Assembly: GCA_029762595.1 (NCBI GenBank)
Contig: JARVGJ010000021.1
Span: forward strand, 1 to 39,138
Reading direction: 5' to 3'
Length of the DNA stretch: 39,138 nt
Source of the DNA: Methanolobus sp.
Lineage (GTDB): Archaea; Halobacteriota; Methanosarcinia; Methanosarcinales; Methanosarcinaceae
Position 1 is the stretch's first letter; each line of letters begins with the position of its first letter. The notes beneath the pieces are model-generated. The model was given only the letters and a program-made list of their open reading frames with translations. It ran no database searches and was not told the DNA's origin. Both the position numbers and the translations under genes were made by a program. Below, piece by piece: positions 27,257 to 35,811 of the stretch.

Positions 27257-27928
27257 ATGAGATACATGAATTTGGAAAAAATATTCTCTATAATGCTTGC
27301 AGCATTATTTTTGATCGGAACAGCATCTGCTGTAACTTCAACCAATGTAATTGTAGAGATGGTCGAGGATGTGGAATGCGACCTTGATGTATGGACATAC
27401 GCAGATCCGGCTGTAACAAACACATGGACATCATATTTCAGCAGCAGTGTTGTCGGCGGCACATGGATTACTCCTGATGCTGACGGAAGACTTGCTGTGC
27501 TCGATGAGAACGGTTACATACTCATCAACACATTATATCCTACGAACTGCTTCTGTATAGTGTTTGCCAGTGACAGGAACGATGGATATGCAAGAGTATA
27601 CGTAGATGACGAGCTTGTATGGGAAGGAGACACATGGGCAGATGTGGATCTTGCACAGGACATCAGTGCACAGAAAATAAGGTCCCTGAAGATCAGCGGA
27701 CTGGAAAGCACTACCCACATCATCAAAATAGAAAATGTGGATGTAACAACCCTTAATCAGAACATTCCTAAGAGTAGTCGTACTACGACTCCCAATGACG
27801 GGCATGTAACTGTATATAAATATGGATATAACTGCCCTGAAAATGAAATTCCTGAATTCCCGACAATTGCATTACCTATGGCTGCAATACTCGGCCTTGC
27901 TTTCATATTCCGTAAAAAGGAAGAATAA
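27257..27928 (+). CDS. secreted PEF-CTERM surface protein
   Basis: This 223-residue protein has a signal peptide (KIFSIMLAALFLIGTASA) and a C-terminal sorting signal: the PEF motif (NEIPEFPTIA), then a hydrophobic stretch (LPMAAILGLAFIF), then a basic end (RKKEE). The PEF-CTERM signal is known from Methanosarcinaceae and is thought to be processed by an archaeosortase. The mature part is acidic and rich in Asp, Thr and Trp, with two Cys close together (NCFC). I recognise no enzyme motif in it. The frame opens at a TTG (27182), but the ATG at 27257, after GGTGG, fits the signal peptide. No archaeosortase is in the window. Confidence 0.85.
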   Translation: MRYMNLEKIFSIMLAALFLIGTASAVTSTNVIVEMVEDVECDLDVWTYADPAVTNTWTSYFSSSVVGGTWITPDADGRLAVLDENGYILINTLYPTNCFCIVFASDRNDGYARVYVDDELVWEGDTWADVDLAQDISAQKIRSLKISGLESTTHIIKIENVDVTTLNQNIPKSSRTTTPNDGHVTVYKYGYNCPENEIPEFPTIALPMAAILGLAFIFRKKEE

Positions 27929-27938
27929 ATTATAAAAT

Positions 27939-27955
27939 GAAGCCCATAGGGCTTC
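27939..27955 (+). terminator. hairpin after the PEF-CTERM gene
   Basis: GAAGCCC and GGGCTTC form a perfect seven-bp stem around ATA, eleven bases past the stop codon, followed by TTACTTT. Confidence 0.55.
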
Positions 27956-28047
27956 TTACTTTCTGCTCAACCTCACTAATTGGATAATTGAATCACTTTT
28001 ATTTGGTAATTGAATGGGATTGAACACAAACAGAGAAAAAGTGTTTA

Positions 28048-28284
28048 TTATGCAGAACATTCCTGTACCATTATCTTTGAAGCCATACCTATACCAAGCG
28101 CATAATCGCATCCGTTCACAGAGACTATCAAAGAGCCATTTATACCTCTCTTTACTTTTAGCAGGGTGTTCTCTATAAAACCCATGGACCTGAGACGATT
28201 TAGCAGGCAGTTGCCGGCATTGATGGAGATGATCTTGGTGTCTTTACCTTCAGGCATCATTGCAAGTGGTAGGATAGGAGTCAT
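28048..28284 (-). CDS. feoA: FeoA-domain protein
   Basis: This 78-residue SH3-like protein belongs to the FeoA family, which assists the FeoB ferrous-iron transporter. The conserved stretches are ISINAGNCLLNRLRSMGFIENTLLKV and GSLIVSVNGCDYALGIGMASKIMV. GAGGT lies before the ATG. No feoB is adjacent, so the gene is either a stand-alone copy or feoB lies elsewhere. A palindrome of DtxR type lies about 77-94 bases upstream. Confidence 0.9.
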   Translation of the reverse strand: MTPILPLAMMPEGKDTKIISINAGNCLLNRLRSMGFIENTLLKVKRGINGSLIVSVNGCDYALGIGMASKIMVQECSA

Positions 28285-28360
28285 TTTTTTACCTCTTTTG
28301 TTTTATCAGGAATGATATTGCAGATAATGACTTTTCGATATTCTGAGCTTTCCGGCCTGG

Positions 28361-28378
28361 TATTAGGAAAGCCTAATA
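28361..28378. promoter_or_regulatory. DtxR/IdeR-like palindrome between feoA and the U32 gene
   Basis: TATTAGG and CCTAATA are separated by AAAG. The core TTAGG-N4-CCTAA resembles sites of iron-dependent DtxR-family regulators, and it lies in the divergent region upstream of feoA. Assignment to feoA rather than to the U32 gene is inferred from function. Confidence 0.55.
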
Positions 28379-28409
28379 TTAATCAGTATAACTAGATAGT
28401 GTACCATGG

Positions 28410-28417
28410 TATATAAA
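28410..28417 (+). promoter_or_regulatory. TATA box of the U32 gene
   Basis: TATATAAA lies about 92-99 bases before the ATG at 28509. A start site near 28440 would leave a leader of about 70 bases. Confidence 0.5.
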
Positions 28418-28508
28418 AGTTCCTGGCTACAAATAAGACTTGTCCAGCAGAAAAGTAAACTGGTCTTCAACATAAATGCTTTAAGCATTAATATGAATTC
28501 ATACTCCA

Positions 28509-29717
28509 ATGACCTTTAACAAAAGAAATACACCTGAGCTGGTAATGGGTGTAAGGAATCTGGCAGCTTTGAATGCGTGCAAAGAAAATACAGATGCAGT
28601 GTACTTTTCAATTAACAGGTTCAGCCTCAGGTCCCGGGCACAGGGGATAAGTGCTGAGAAACTTGCAGATTTTGTAGATGAGATCCATAATAAAGGTATT
28701 AAAGGATATCTTGCAGTGAATTCTGTGATCTATCCGGATGATATTGAAGAACTGGAAAAGCTACTTGAATGTGCAGCATGCACAAATGTAGATGCAGTGA
28801 TAGCATGGGACCCGGCAACAATTGTGCAAGCTGCTGAAAAGGACCTGAAGATACACATATCCACACAGGCAAATGTATCAAACCAGAAAACAGCTGAATT
28901 CTACAGATCACTGGGAGCAAGCAGGGTCGTACTCGCAAGAGAACTAAGCCTTGAACAAATAAAAGAGATCAAAAAAGACACCCGAATCGAGATAGAGACC
29001 TTTGTACACGGAGCAATGTGCCAGGCCATCTCCGGCAGATGTTACCTTTCTGCATATATGCTTGGCAGGTCAGGCAACTGCGGAGATTGTACCCAGCCAT
29101 GCCGCTGGGAATGGACCCTGCACTCAGACAACGGTGCTATAGTAGACCTAAAAGGAAAATACCTCATCAGTGCAAAGGATCTCTGTATGATCGAGCATAT
29201 ACCCGAACTCATTGAAGCTGGTATCGATGCCTTCAAGGTGGAGGGAAGACTAAGAAATCCCGGATATACTGCCACTGTAGCAAAATGTTACCGGCAGGCA
29301 ATAGATAGTTTCAATAAAGGTACCTATGATATGAAAATGGCACTCACTTTAAAAGAGAGAATGGCACTTGAGTACAACAGAGGTTTTTCAACAGGTTTCT
29401 ATTTCGGACATCCAGGACCCGACAGCCTGGCATATGCACACGACATGAATGCCTCGCCTATAAAAAGACAGGCAGTAGGTATCATTACAAATTTCTATCC
29501 AAAAATATCTGCAGCTGCTGTCAAACTACTGGAAAAGGGATTGGAGATAGGCGATAATATCATCATAGAGGGAAATACGACCTATGTGGAACAGGAAGTC
29601 ACATCCATCGTCCATGAAGGTGAAAGCGTCAGTAGAGTGGATAGAGGTTGCGAAATAGGACTTGAAGTTAAAGACACCGTGCGCAGGAATGATCGTGTTT
29701 TCAAGATACAAAGATAA
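28509..29717 (+). CDS. U32 family protein (probable RNA-hydroxylation or collagenase-like type)
   Basis: This 402-residue protein belongs to family U32, first described as collagenase-like peptidases. Several bacterial members are now known to hydroxylate tRNA or rRNA using a 4Fe-4S cluster and prephenate. The signature ETFVHGAMCQAISGRCYLS is present, and cysteines 171, 178, 191, 194 and 198 (GNCGDCTQPCRW) would hold the cluster. The N-terminal half looks like a TIM barrel with a DAVYF start. A C-terminal beta domain follows. It is a single gene with its own TATA box. The RNA target, or whether it is a peptidase, cannot be told from sequence. Confidence 0.88.
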   Translation: MTFNKRNTPELVMGVRNLAALNACKENTDAVYFSINRFSLRSRAQGISAEKLADFVDEIHNKGIKGYLAVNSVIYPDDIEELEKLLECAACTNVDAVIAWDPATIVQAAEKDLKIHISTQANVSNQKTAEFYRSLGASRVVLARELSLEQIKEIKKDTRIEIETFVHGAMCQAISGRCYLSAYMLGRSGNCGDCTQPCRWEWTLHSDNGAIVDLKGKYLISAKDLCMIEHIPELIEAGIDAFKVEGRLRNPGYTATVAKCYRQAIDSFNKGTYDMKMALTLKERMALEYNRGFSTGFYFGHPGPDSLAYAHDMNASPIKRQAVGIITNFYPKISAAAVKLLEKGLEIGDNIIIEGNTTYVEQEVTSIVHEGESVSRVDRGCEIGLEVKDTVRRNDRVFKIQR

Positions 29718-29953
29718 AAAATCTTAAGTTAAAAACCAATTTCAAGAGATATATCTGTATATTACGTTTTTAAGGGACTGCAAATCCACCGATTCCAGAT
29801 GAATATATAAACTATATATTTCATCATCAAATATACAATTCCAGTAGATAAAGTTCTTATGAAAACAGCAAGTAGTGAACACTGGATATCAGAAGTATCC
29901 AGAAAACAAACTTCCGTATTTCAAAGAACAACGTCTGAGGATATGATTAGATC

Positions 29954-30271
29954 ATGAATGGTAGCAATTCCATAAAGAAAGAGCTTATTGCTAAAGCTAA
30001 AAAGGCCGTAATAAATTCCAATGAGGCAGAAGCAGCCAGCGTAGCAATGGAAACGATTAGTTCAGGTATAGATCCACTCGATATAATAGAGGAAGGTTTT
30101 ATAGAAGGCATGAGAACAGTAGGTGACAGGTTTGAAGAAGGTAAACTGTCACTGATGGAAATACTGGTTGCATCAAAGACAATGAACAGGGGTATCTCAA
30201 TACTTAAACCTGCAGCAATAAGCACACACAAAAATACCTGTTTCTTTGGGAACCTGATGCTGACATTATAG
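29954..30271 (+). pseudogene. truncated methyltransferase corrinoid protein (B12-binding_2 domain only)
   Basis: The 105-residue frame matches the N-terminal helical cap domain of MtaC/MtbC/MttC-type corrinoid proteins: AVINSNEAEAASVAMETISSGIDPLDIIEEGFIEGMRTVGDRFEEGKLSLMEILVASKTMNRGISILKP. The cobalamin-binding Rossmann domain with DxHxxG is missing. In another frame around 30232-30291 the codons read LFLWEPDADIIDIRGTIW, which aligns with the usual VVLGTVEGDIHDIGKNIV. The cobalt-ligand His position is Ile. The gene therefore looks frameshifted, mutated and cut off. A short expressed protein cannot be ruled out. The only upstream GAGG is far from the ATG. Confidence 0.75.
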
Positions 30272-30287
30272 ATATAAGAGGAACAAT

Positions 30288-30719
30288 ATGGACGAATTTA
30301 TGCAACTTGCAATCGAAGAGGCAAAAAAAGGCCTGGAAGAAGGTGGAATACCCATCGGATCCGTACTTGTAAAGAGTGATCAGGTTATTGGCAGAGGACA
30401 CAACAAAAGAATACAATATGATGACCCCCTGGCACATGCCGAGATAGATTGCATCCGCAGCGCAGGCAGGATCGGGAAATACAATGATACAGCGATATAC
30501 TCCACCCTTATGCCCTGTTACCTTTGTGCCGGAGCAATCGTACAGTTTGGAATAAAGAAAGTAATTGCAGGAGAATCTGAAACTTTTGATGGTGCGGCCG
30601 AGTTCATGAAAGAGCATGGTGTAGAGGTCATTGACCTGAACATAGAGGAATGCAAGGAAATGATGAAAAAGTTCATCAGTGAAAAACCGGATCTATGGTA
30701 TGAGGACATAGGTAAATGA
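30288..30719 (+). CDS. cytosine deaminase (yeast FCY1-like, zinc-dependent)
   Basis: This 143-residue enzyme of the CDA fold should convert cytosine to uracil. Zinc ligands and catalytic residues are His50 and Glu52 (PLAHAEIDC) and Cys77/Cys80 (MPCYLCAGAIVQFG). EGGIPIGSVL and the C-terminal PDLWYEDIG closely match the yeast cytosine deaminase rather than the TadA tRNA deaminase type. GAGGA precedes the ATG, which lies 16 bases after the corrinoid remnant. It ends two bases before the stop of the convergent kinase gene. Confidence 0.85.
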   Translation: MDEFMQLAIEEAKKGLEEGGIPIGSVLVKSDQVIGRGHNKRIQYDDPLAHAEIDCIRSAGRIGKYNDTAIYSTLMPCYLCAGAIVQFGIKKVIAGESETFDGAAEFMKEHGVEVIDLNIEECKEMMKKFISEKPDLWYEDIGK

Positions 30720-30721
30720 AA

Positions 30722-32554
30722 TTATGCTTTTTTAACGGTTGCCCAAAAAACACTGCCTTTTCCTGCAGGATTATCCACCACGCCAATATTCCCACCATGC
30801 AATTCAACTATTCTTTTAGCAATCGCAAGACCCAGCCCTGATCCCTTTACAGCTTTTTTCTTATCTGCAAGACGTTTGAACCGGTCAAATATAATCTGTT
30901 TATCTTTATCAGGTATGCCTTCACCTGAATCTGAGACCTTTATCTGCCATTCATGACCAAGGTCCTCTATATCAACTGTAATTGTACTGTCAGAAGGACC
31001 ATATTTTATAGCGTTTGAAATGAGGTTGGCAAATACACCATCTATCAGCGGATTCAATATTGCCGGATAAGAGCTACCCAACTTAATATCAAGATATATA
31101 TTCCTGGACTTTAGCTGGGGATCAAACTCCTCTGCAACATTACGAATAATACTTGCAAGATCCATGGATTTGAATTCCAGTCCGTCAATGTCTTCAAGTC
31201 TTGCAAATTTTGCAGCTGATTCGATCATATCTATCAGGCGGGATACATTGCTATCTATGAGCTGGAGTTTATATTTCCTTTTTTCATCTGTTTCCTCATG
31301 CAGGAGCATATCAGTGAACCCTTTTACAACACCAGCAGGGTTTAGGAGATCATGGCGAAGTATGTCAGTGAAAAGGTCTTTAAGTTCGTTTGAACGCTTG
31401 AGTTTGGATGCGTACTGGTTCAGTCTGGATTCCACAACCTTGCGCTCAGATATGTCCCTCACAACAGTTATTACCCCTGTGTCAAGAGCTGACAAAGAAA
31501 GCTCCTGAAAAAAATTACTGCCGTCTTTTTTCTTTCCAAGCATTTCACCTTTCCATTTTCTATTTAAAGCAAAATCTGGGAATATCTCATTAACAAACCT
31601 CTCTATTTCAGAATCATCATACAGGACCTTCCATTCTTTCCCTATAAGCTCATCAGGACCATTATAACCGAATATACGTGAGTGTGCATCGTTAACATAA
31701 GTATATACACCCCTGCCATCCATTATAGCTATCCCGTCTATGGAAGCTTCCATAGCCCTGGTATGTTCTTCAAGTTTTTCTTCCACTTTTTTTCGTTTAG
31801 TTATGTCCTGACCTGAAAACAGCACACCTTTTACATTGTTGTTTTCATCGATAAGAGGTTTTGAATACCAGGACACTATACGTTGTTCTTTTTCTTTTGT
31901 AACTACAGGGCATTCATAATACTCCATACTGCCATGTGTATTTGTCAATGAACTTAAAAAATGGAAATCCATATCTACTCTTGATGACTCGGGGATAAAT
32001 TGTTCAAGCAGATTATTACCCAGAACTTCCTCTTCGCTGTAACCAAGAATCTCCAGACCCCTTTTATTAATCAGGACAATATTACCACTCTTATCAAGAA
32101 CCAGCATCATTACAGCTGCAACGTCAAGATAGTTCTGTGCCTGATCGCGTTCCTTCATCAGATTATCATGAAGATGTTTTATACGAAGTAAAGATCTCAC
32201 CCTCGTCTTAAGCTCAAGCCTGTCAACAGGTTTTGTGAGAAAATCATCTGCTTTGGCCTCTATACCTCTTAAACGATCTTCCCTCTCAGATAATGCCGTT
32301 ACTAGAACTACAGGTATGAACTGGGTCTTTTCATAACTTTTTATCTGCTCACAAACCTGATAGCCATTTATACCCGGCATCATTACATCTAGGAGTACAA
32401 TATCAGGAATTTCCCGGAACACAATATCCAGTGCTTCATTTCCGTCGTGTGCGGAAATAACTTCGTAGTCCAGCTGAAGGTAAGCCTGAAGCAGTTCAAT
32501 GTTCATTGGTTCATCATCTACAACCAGAACCCGGGGCTTATCAGGTAGTTTCAT
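30722..32554 (-). CDS. hybrid histidine kinase: receiver-PAS-PAS-HisKA-HATPase
   Basis: This is a 610-residue soluble sensor kinase. An N-terminal receiver (residues about 8-125) has phosphoacceptor Asp56 (IVLLDVMMPG) and Lys108. Two PAS domains follow (about 155-275 and 280-390). The HisKA site is His401 (ILRHDLLNPAG). The ATPase domain has the N-box NLISNAIKYG, DSGEGIP and GSGLGLAIAKRIVELHGG. There is no membrane segment, so it senses an internal signal or is driven through its receiver. The frame opens at 32596, but the ATG at 32554 begins just before the receiver. No response regulator with an output domain is next to it. Confidence 0.92.
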   Translation of the reverse strand: MKLPDKPRVLVVDDEPMNIELLQAYLQLDYEVISAHDGNEALDIVFREIPDIVLLDVMMPGINGYQVCEQIKSYEKTQFIPVVLVTALSEREDRLRGIEAKADDFLTKPVDRLELKTRVRSLLRIKHLHDNLMKERDQAQNYLDVAAVMMLVLDKSGNIVLINKRGLEILGYSEEEVLGNNLLEQFIPESSRVDMDFHFLSSLTNTHGSMEYYECPVVTKEKEQRIVSWYSKPLIDENNNVKGVLFSGQDITKRKKVEEKLEEHTRAMEASIDGIAIMDGRGVYTYVNDAHSRIFGYNGPDELIGKEWKVLYDDSEIERFVNEIFPDFALNRKWKGEMLGKKKDGSNFFQELSLSALDTGVITVVRDISERKVVESRLNQYASKLKRSNELKDLFTDILRHDLLNPAGVVKGFTDMLLHEETDEKRKYKLQLIDSNVSRLIDMIESAAKFARLEDIDGLEFKSMDLASIIRNVAEEFDPQLKSRNIYLDIKLGSSYPAILNPLIDGVFANLISNAIKYGPSDSTITVDIEDLGHEWQIKVSDSGEGIPDKDKQIIFDRFKRLADKKKAVKGSGLGLAIAKRIVELHGGNIGVVDNPAGKGSVFWATVKKA

Positions 32555-33202
32555 AATCGTTTGCTCAAAATGTCCTATGTAAAGACACGGAGCCATAGAA
32601 CAACGTGATTATAGGATCATCAGTAATTAGTGTGATTAGTAGATAACATGCAAAGCCTTAAGTATTTTCGGCCGCAATGATTTTAATCGCTTACCTAATA
32701 CTTAAATATTACTAAAAATGAATAAGCTTGTGGCTCCTCTGGATATACACTTGCTTTTGCATAAGATGCAGTATTAAAACAGTCAATTTCCCTCAATTTT
32801 CAGCTTTCAATGCAACATATAACATCGACCAGTAAGTGAATCATATGATCTTGATACATCCTCATACAATACCACCAAACACCAATTATCTAAAATATTC
32901 TAATCTTGTCAGGTAAAAAGGCAAATATAACCTTCATTTGCATCATATGTAGAAACCGGCTCACACATTCACTTCGGTTTCCGAGTTATCATTGCGCACT
33001 ATGCCAGTTATATATCCGATAGTTTTCTGTCAACTTCACCTACTTTTATTGTGTATCCATAAATAACTGCGGATCAAAACATATTGCCAAATCAGAATAT
33101 ATGTGGAAAAACCAATAATGAATAAAATAAACATCAATCAAAGGAGATATATCCTTTCAGAAGCTAAATAGACATGAAAATCATATAATATCATTTTTAT
33201 CA
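32555..33202. other. 648-base non-coding stretch between the kinase and the GTPase
   Basis: This is the longest gene-free stretch in the window. It is AT-rich and holds no credible open frame. It contains an inverted repeat at 32952-32981 (GAAACCG, 16-base loop, CGGTTTC), a TATA-like TTATATAT at 33008-33015, and an inverted repeat AAAGGA-N6-TCCTTT at 33140-33157. The TATA box could start a long leader for the GTPase or a small RNA. Confidence 0.5.
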
Positions 33203-33988
33203 ATGGGAAAAAACATGGCAAGTCAGAAATTATTGGTAAAGGATGTCATAAAGAGAGCTGATGTCCTTCTTGAAGTGGTTGACGCCCGTTTTCCAGAAGA
33301 AACAAGGAACAGTGAAATCGAAACGGAGATATTACGTGCTAAAAAGCCTTTTATTATCGTGCTCAATAAATGTGATCTCGTCCCAAAAGATAAACTTGAA
33401 AAAGCAAAGAGCCGTATGGCAAAATCAGCTCCTGCAGTTTTTGTTTCCTCAAAGGAAAGGTTTGGAACAACAATGTTAAGACATAAGATACTTGAAGTTG
33501 CAAATATAAGGGACAGGAACATACTGGTGGGTTGCATAGGATACCCTAATACAGGAAAGTCCTCTGTTATCAATGGTGTTGCAGGCAGAGGTAAAGCTTC
33601 AACGTCTGCTATCTCCGGACATACAAAAGGATTACAACTGGTAAATGCAGGCTCACGTATCGTTTTCCTTGATACGCCAGGAGTTATTCCTTTTGATGAG
33701 CATGACGAGTACATACAGGGACTGCTGAGTATAAAGGATGCGACTCATCTGAAAGACCAGATAGGGGTTGCCCTGAAGATAATCGAAAAACTGCTTGAAG
33801 AACACAAAGACGTACTCGAATCATTCTACAATATAAGCACAGCAGATGAAGATTCCTACGACATACTTGAAAAGATAGGTATGCAAAGTAATTTTCTTAA
33901 AAAAAAGGGGCAGGTCGATGAAACAAGAACTGCCGTTAAAATAATCAACGACTGGCAAAACGGACTGATCATGGCAGAAAAATTATAA
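33203..33988 (+). CDS. circularly permuted GTPase (YlqF/MMR1-HSR1 family)
   Basis: This is a 261-residue GTPase in which the motif order is permuted: G4 NKCD (residues 55-58) comes before G1 GYPNTGKSS (113-121) and G3 DTPG (157-160). Such proteins act in ribosome assembly in bacteria and eukaryotes, and the archaeal members are presumed to do the same. KRADVLLEVVDARFPEETRN at the N-terminus is the family signature. The threonines after GHTKG form the G2 region. No clear ribosome binding site is seen. An ATG at 33215 (MASQKLL) is an alternative start. It lies 48 bases before htpX and may share its transcript. Confidence 0.9.
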   Translation: MGKNMASQKLLVKDVIKRADVLLEVVDARFPEETRNSEIETEILRAKKPFIIVLNKCDLVPKDKLEKAKSRMAKSAPAVFVSSKERFGTTMLRHKILEVANIRDRNILVGCIGYPNTGKSSVINGVAGRGKASTSAISGHTKGLQLVNAGSRIVFLDTPGVIPFDEHDEYIQGLLSIKDATHLKDQIGVALKIIEKLLEEHKDVLESFYNISTADEDSYDILEKIGMQSNFLKKKGQVDETRTAVKIINDWQNGLIMAEKL

Positions 33989-34036
33989 AGTGCAGGGTTT
34001 CAATATGTGCTGAAAAAACACTTTAGAGGGAATTGA

Positions 34037-34921
34037 ATGGTAGAATGGAAAAAGGACCTTGGACTTGAAGGAAGAATGATACTGACAATGATCCTGTTGG
34101 CTGCGGTTTATCTTTTTTTCCTTACCTTTCTCTCTACTGTCATGAATGCTTCTGCAAATATCATGCTGGTTTTCATAGTTCTGTTTATGGGAGCACAATA
34201 CTATTACTCAGGCAAGCTGGTACTCTGGACCACAAATGCAAAAGTGGTCTCGGAAGCTGACGCTCCGGGTCTTCATGAGACCATAACACGATTATGCGTT
34301 ATTGCCGGTCTGCCAAAACCAACTGTTGCCATTGTGGATACTTCCGTACCCAATGCCTTTGCAACCGGAAGAGGACACAAGAGCGCTGTTGTTGCTGTCA
34401 CCACAGGGTTGCTGAAAAGGCTTGACCAGCGAGAGCTCGAAGCTGTCCTTGCACACGAGTTGAGCCACGTAAAGAACAGGGATATGGCAATACTGACAAT
34501 CGCCAGTTTCATTTCAACCCTGGCATTTTATATTGTAAGATACAGCTTCTACATGGGAAGCTTTGGGGGTGGCAGAAGAAACTCAAACGGAGCTTTGATA
34601 ATAGTATGGCTGGTTTCCATATTAGTCTGGATTATCAGTTTTCTGCTAATACGTGCACTATCAAGGTACAGGGAATTTGCTGCTGACAGGGGAGCTGCAA
34701 TGATTACCGGCGAGCCTGCAAACCTCATATCGGCACTTCGCAAGATAAGTGGCACAATTGCAAAGGTGCCTGCTGAAGATCTGCGTAAAATGGAAGGAAT
34801 GAATGCCTTTTTCATCATACCGGCAGTCTCGGGTTCCTTAATGAACCTTATATCCACACATCCGACTCTTGAGAAAAGAGTTGCCGCCCTTGAAAAGATA
34901 CAGAGGGAGATAGAACTCTGA
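34037..34921 (+). CDS. htpX: HtpX-type membrane zinc protease (M48)
   Basis: HtpX removes damaged membrane proteins. The 294-residue protein has two N-terminal membrane helices, the zinc site HELSH (His140, Glu141, His144), further membrane segments near residues 155-210, and a third ligand Glu in SRYREFAADRGA. The following gene is pspAB, whose ATG shares one base with the htpX stop (TGATG). A convergent pspA-pspAA pair lies beyond it, so the protease is part of the envelope-stress set. The sequence is full length. Confidence 0.94.
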   Translation: MVEWKKDLGLEGRMILTMILLAAVYLFFLTFLSTVMNASANIMLVFIVLFMGAQYYYSGKLVLWTTNAKVVSEADAPGLHETITRLCVIAGLPKPTVAIVDTSVPNAFATGRGHKSAVVAVTTGLLKRLDQRELEAVLAHELSHVKNRDMAILTIASFISTLAFYIVRYSFYMGSFGGGRRNSNGALIIVWLVSILVWIISFLLIRALSRYREFAADRGAAMITGEPANLISALRKISGTIAKVPAEDLRKMEGMNAFFIIPAVSGSLMNLISTHPTLEKRVAALEKIQREIEL

Positions 34922-35493
34922 TGGGCATTCGTAGTATTATAGAGTCCATGCTTGGAAGAAGCAGGGTACCGACAGCAAAGAGTGACAGGCTTTTTGCCAT
35001 ATCAACAGCGTCAGTAACCTTGGAAATGAATCTTAACGTAAAACCATCGGAATTAGCCGGTATATGTTTCAAGTCCCTTGGAATGGCAAAATACCAATCT
35101 GCAAGGGAAGAAATAGAGCAACTTCTGCAGCTTAGTACCCCTGAGACGGGAACTGAATTCAGTATTGAGAAAGATGAATACAATTTCCTCTGGATAATAC
35201 TAAAAGACAGGGACTTTGAAGATCTTGTTACAATCATACACATGATCTCACAGACCCTTATTGAACATGGATTCGGGGGACAGATACTATGTGCAGTTTA
35301 CAGGTTCCAAAGCAACGGACCTGTATACTGGATATATAATTTCAAAGAGGGGAACTACTATCCCTTCATCCCTCGGGGAAAGAACAAAAGGGACAATTCT
35401 ATGGAGTTCAGGCTCAAATCATTGATGGAAAAGGAACTGACGATAGAAAAGGATGTGGGAAAGTGGCACCCTCTGTGGAACATGCCGTTTTAG
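34921..35493 (+). CDS. pspAB: PspA-associated protein PspAB
   Basis: This 190-residue cytoplasmic protein matches the PspAB family of archaea and actinobacteria, which occurs together with PspA, PspAA and HtpX. Conserved parts are the N-terminus (SIIESMLGRSR), LEMNLNVKPSELAGICFKSL, and the middle DEYNFLWIILKDRDFEDLVTIIHMISQTL. The biochemical role is not known. The overlap with htpX argues for a joint function. A T-run just after the stop (about 35507-35515) probably ends transcription before the convergent pspAA. Confidence 0.87.
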   Translation: MGIRSIIESMLGRSRVPTAKSDRLFAISTASVTLEMNLNVKPSELAGICFKSLGMAKYQSAREEIEQLLQLSTPETGTEFSIEKDEYNFLWIILKDRDFEDLVTIIHMISQTLIEHGFGGQILCAVYRFQSNGPVYWIYNFKEGNYYPFIPRGKNKRDNSMEFRLKSLMEKELTIEKDVGKWHPLWNMPF

Positions 35494-35532
35494 GCACATG
35501 GACTTCTTTTTTTAGAAATCAACTGTCACCAT

Positions 35533-35811
35533 TCAATCCTCAAATATTCCGACACCCGTAAAGATTTCCTTTGCCTCTTGCAGGGAAAGGTCCTCAGGAG
35601 GCACGATAATATCTGATTCAATTATATCAGAATCATCCAGATGCGTTCCATTTGATTTGATCTTGTCCATAAGTCTTGAAAGCTCTGCCTTGAATTCCTC
35701 TTCGTTTTCCACGGAGACAAGTTCAACTATCCTGTTATCTATAGTATTAAGTTCGTCAAAAAGACTACTTGGAACTTTATACTGACCTTCGCCGACAATC
35801 CTTATTATCAT
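35533..35811 (-). CDS. pspAA: PspA-associated protein PspAA
   Basis: This 92-residue protein starts MIIRIVGEGQYKVPSSLFDELNTIDNRIVELV, the conserved core of the PspAA family, followed by an acidic tail. It is found with PspA in archaea, cyanobacteria and actinobacteria and is thought to bind or tune PspA. Its ATG overlaps the pspA stop by four bases (ATGA). No membrane segment is present. Confidence 0.87.
   Translation of the reverse strand: MIIRIVGEGQYKVPSSLFDELNTIDNRIVELVSVENEEEFKAELSRLMDKIKSNGTHLDDSDIIESDIIVPPEDLSLQEAKEIFTGVGIFED

Noticed and set aside
30288-30719. tRNA adenosine deaminase (TadA)
   Set aside because: The zinc motif is shared, but the EGGIPIG start and the WYEDIG end match yeast-type cytosine deaminase instead.
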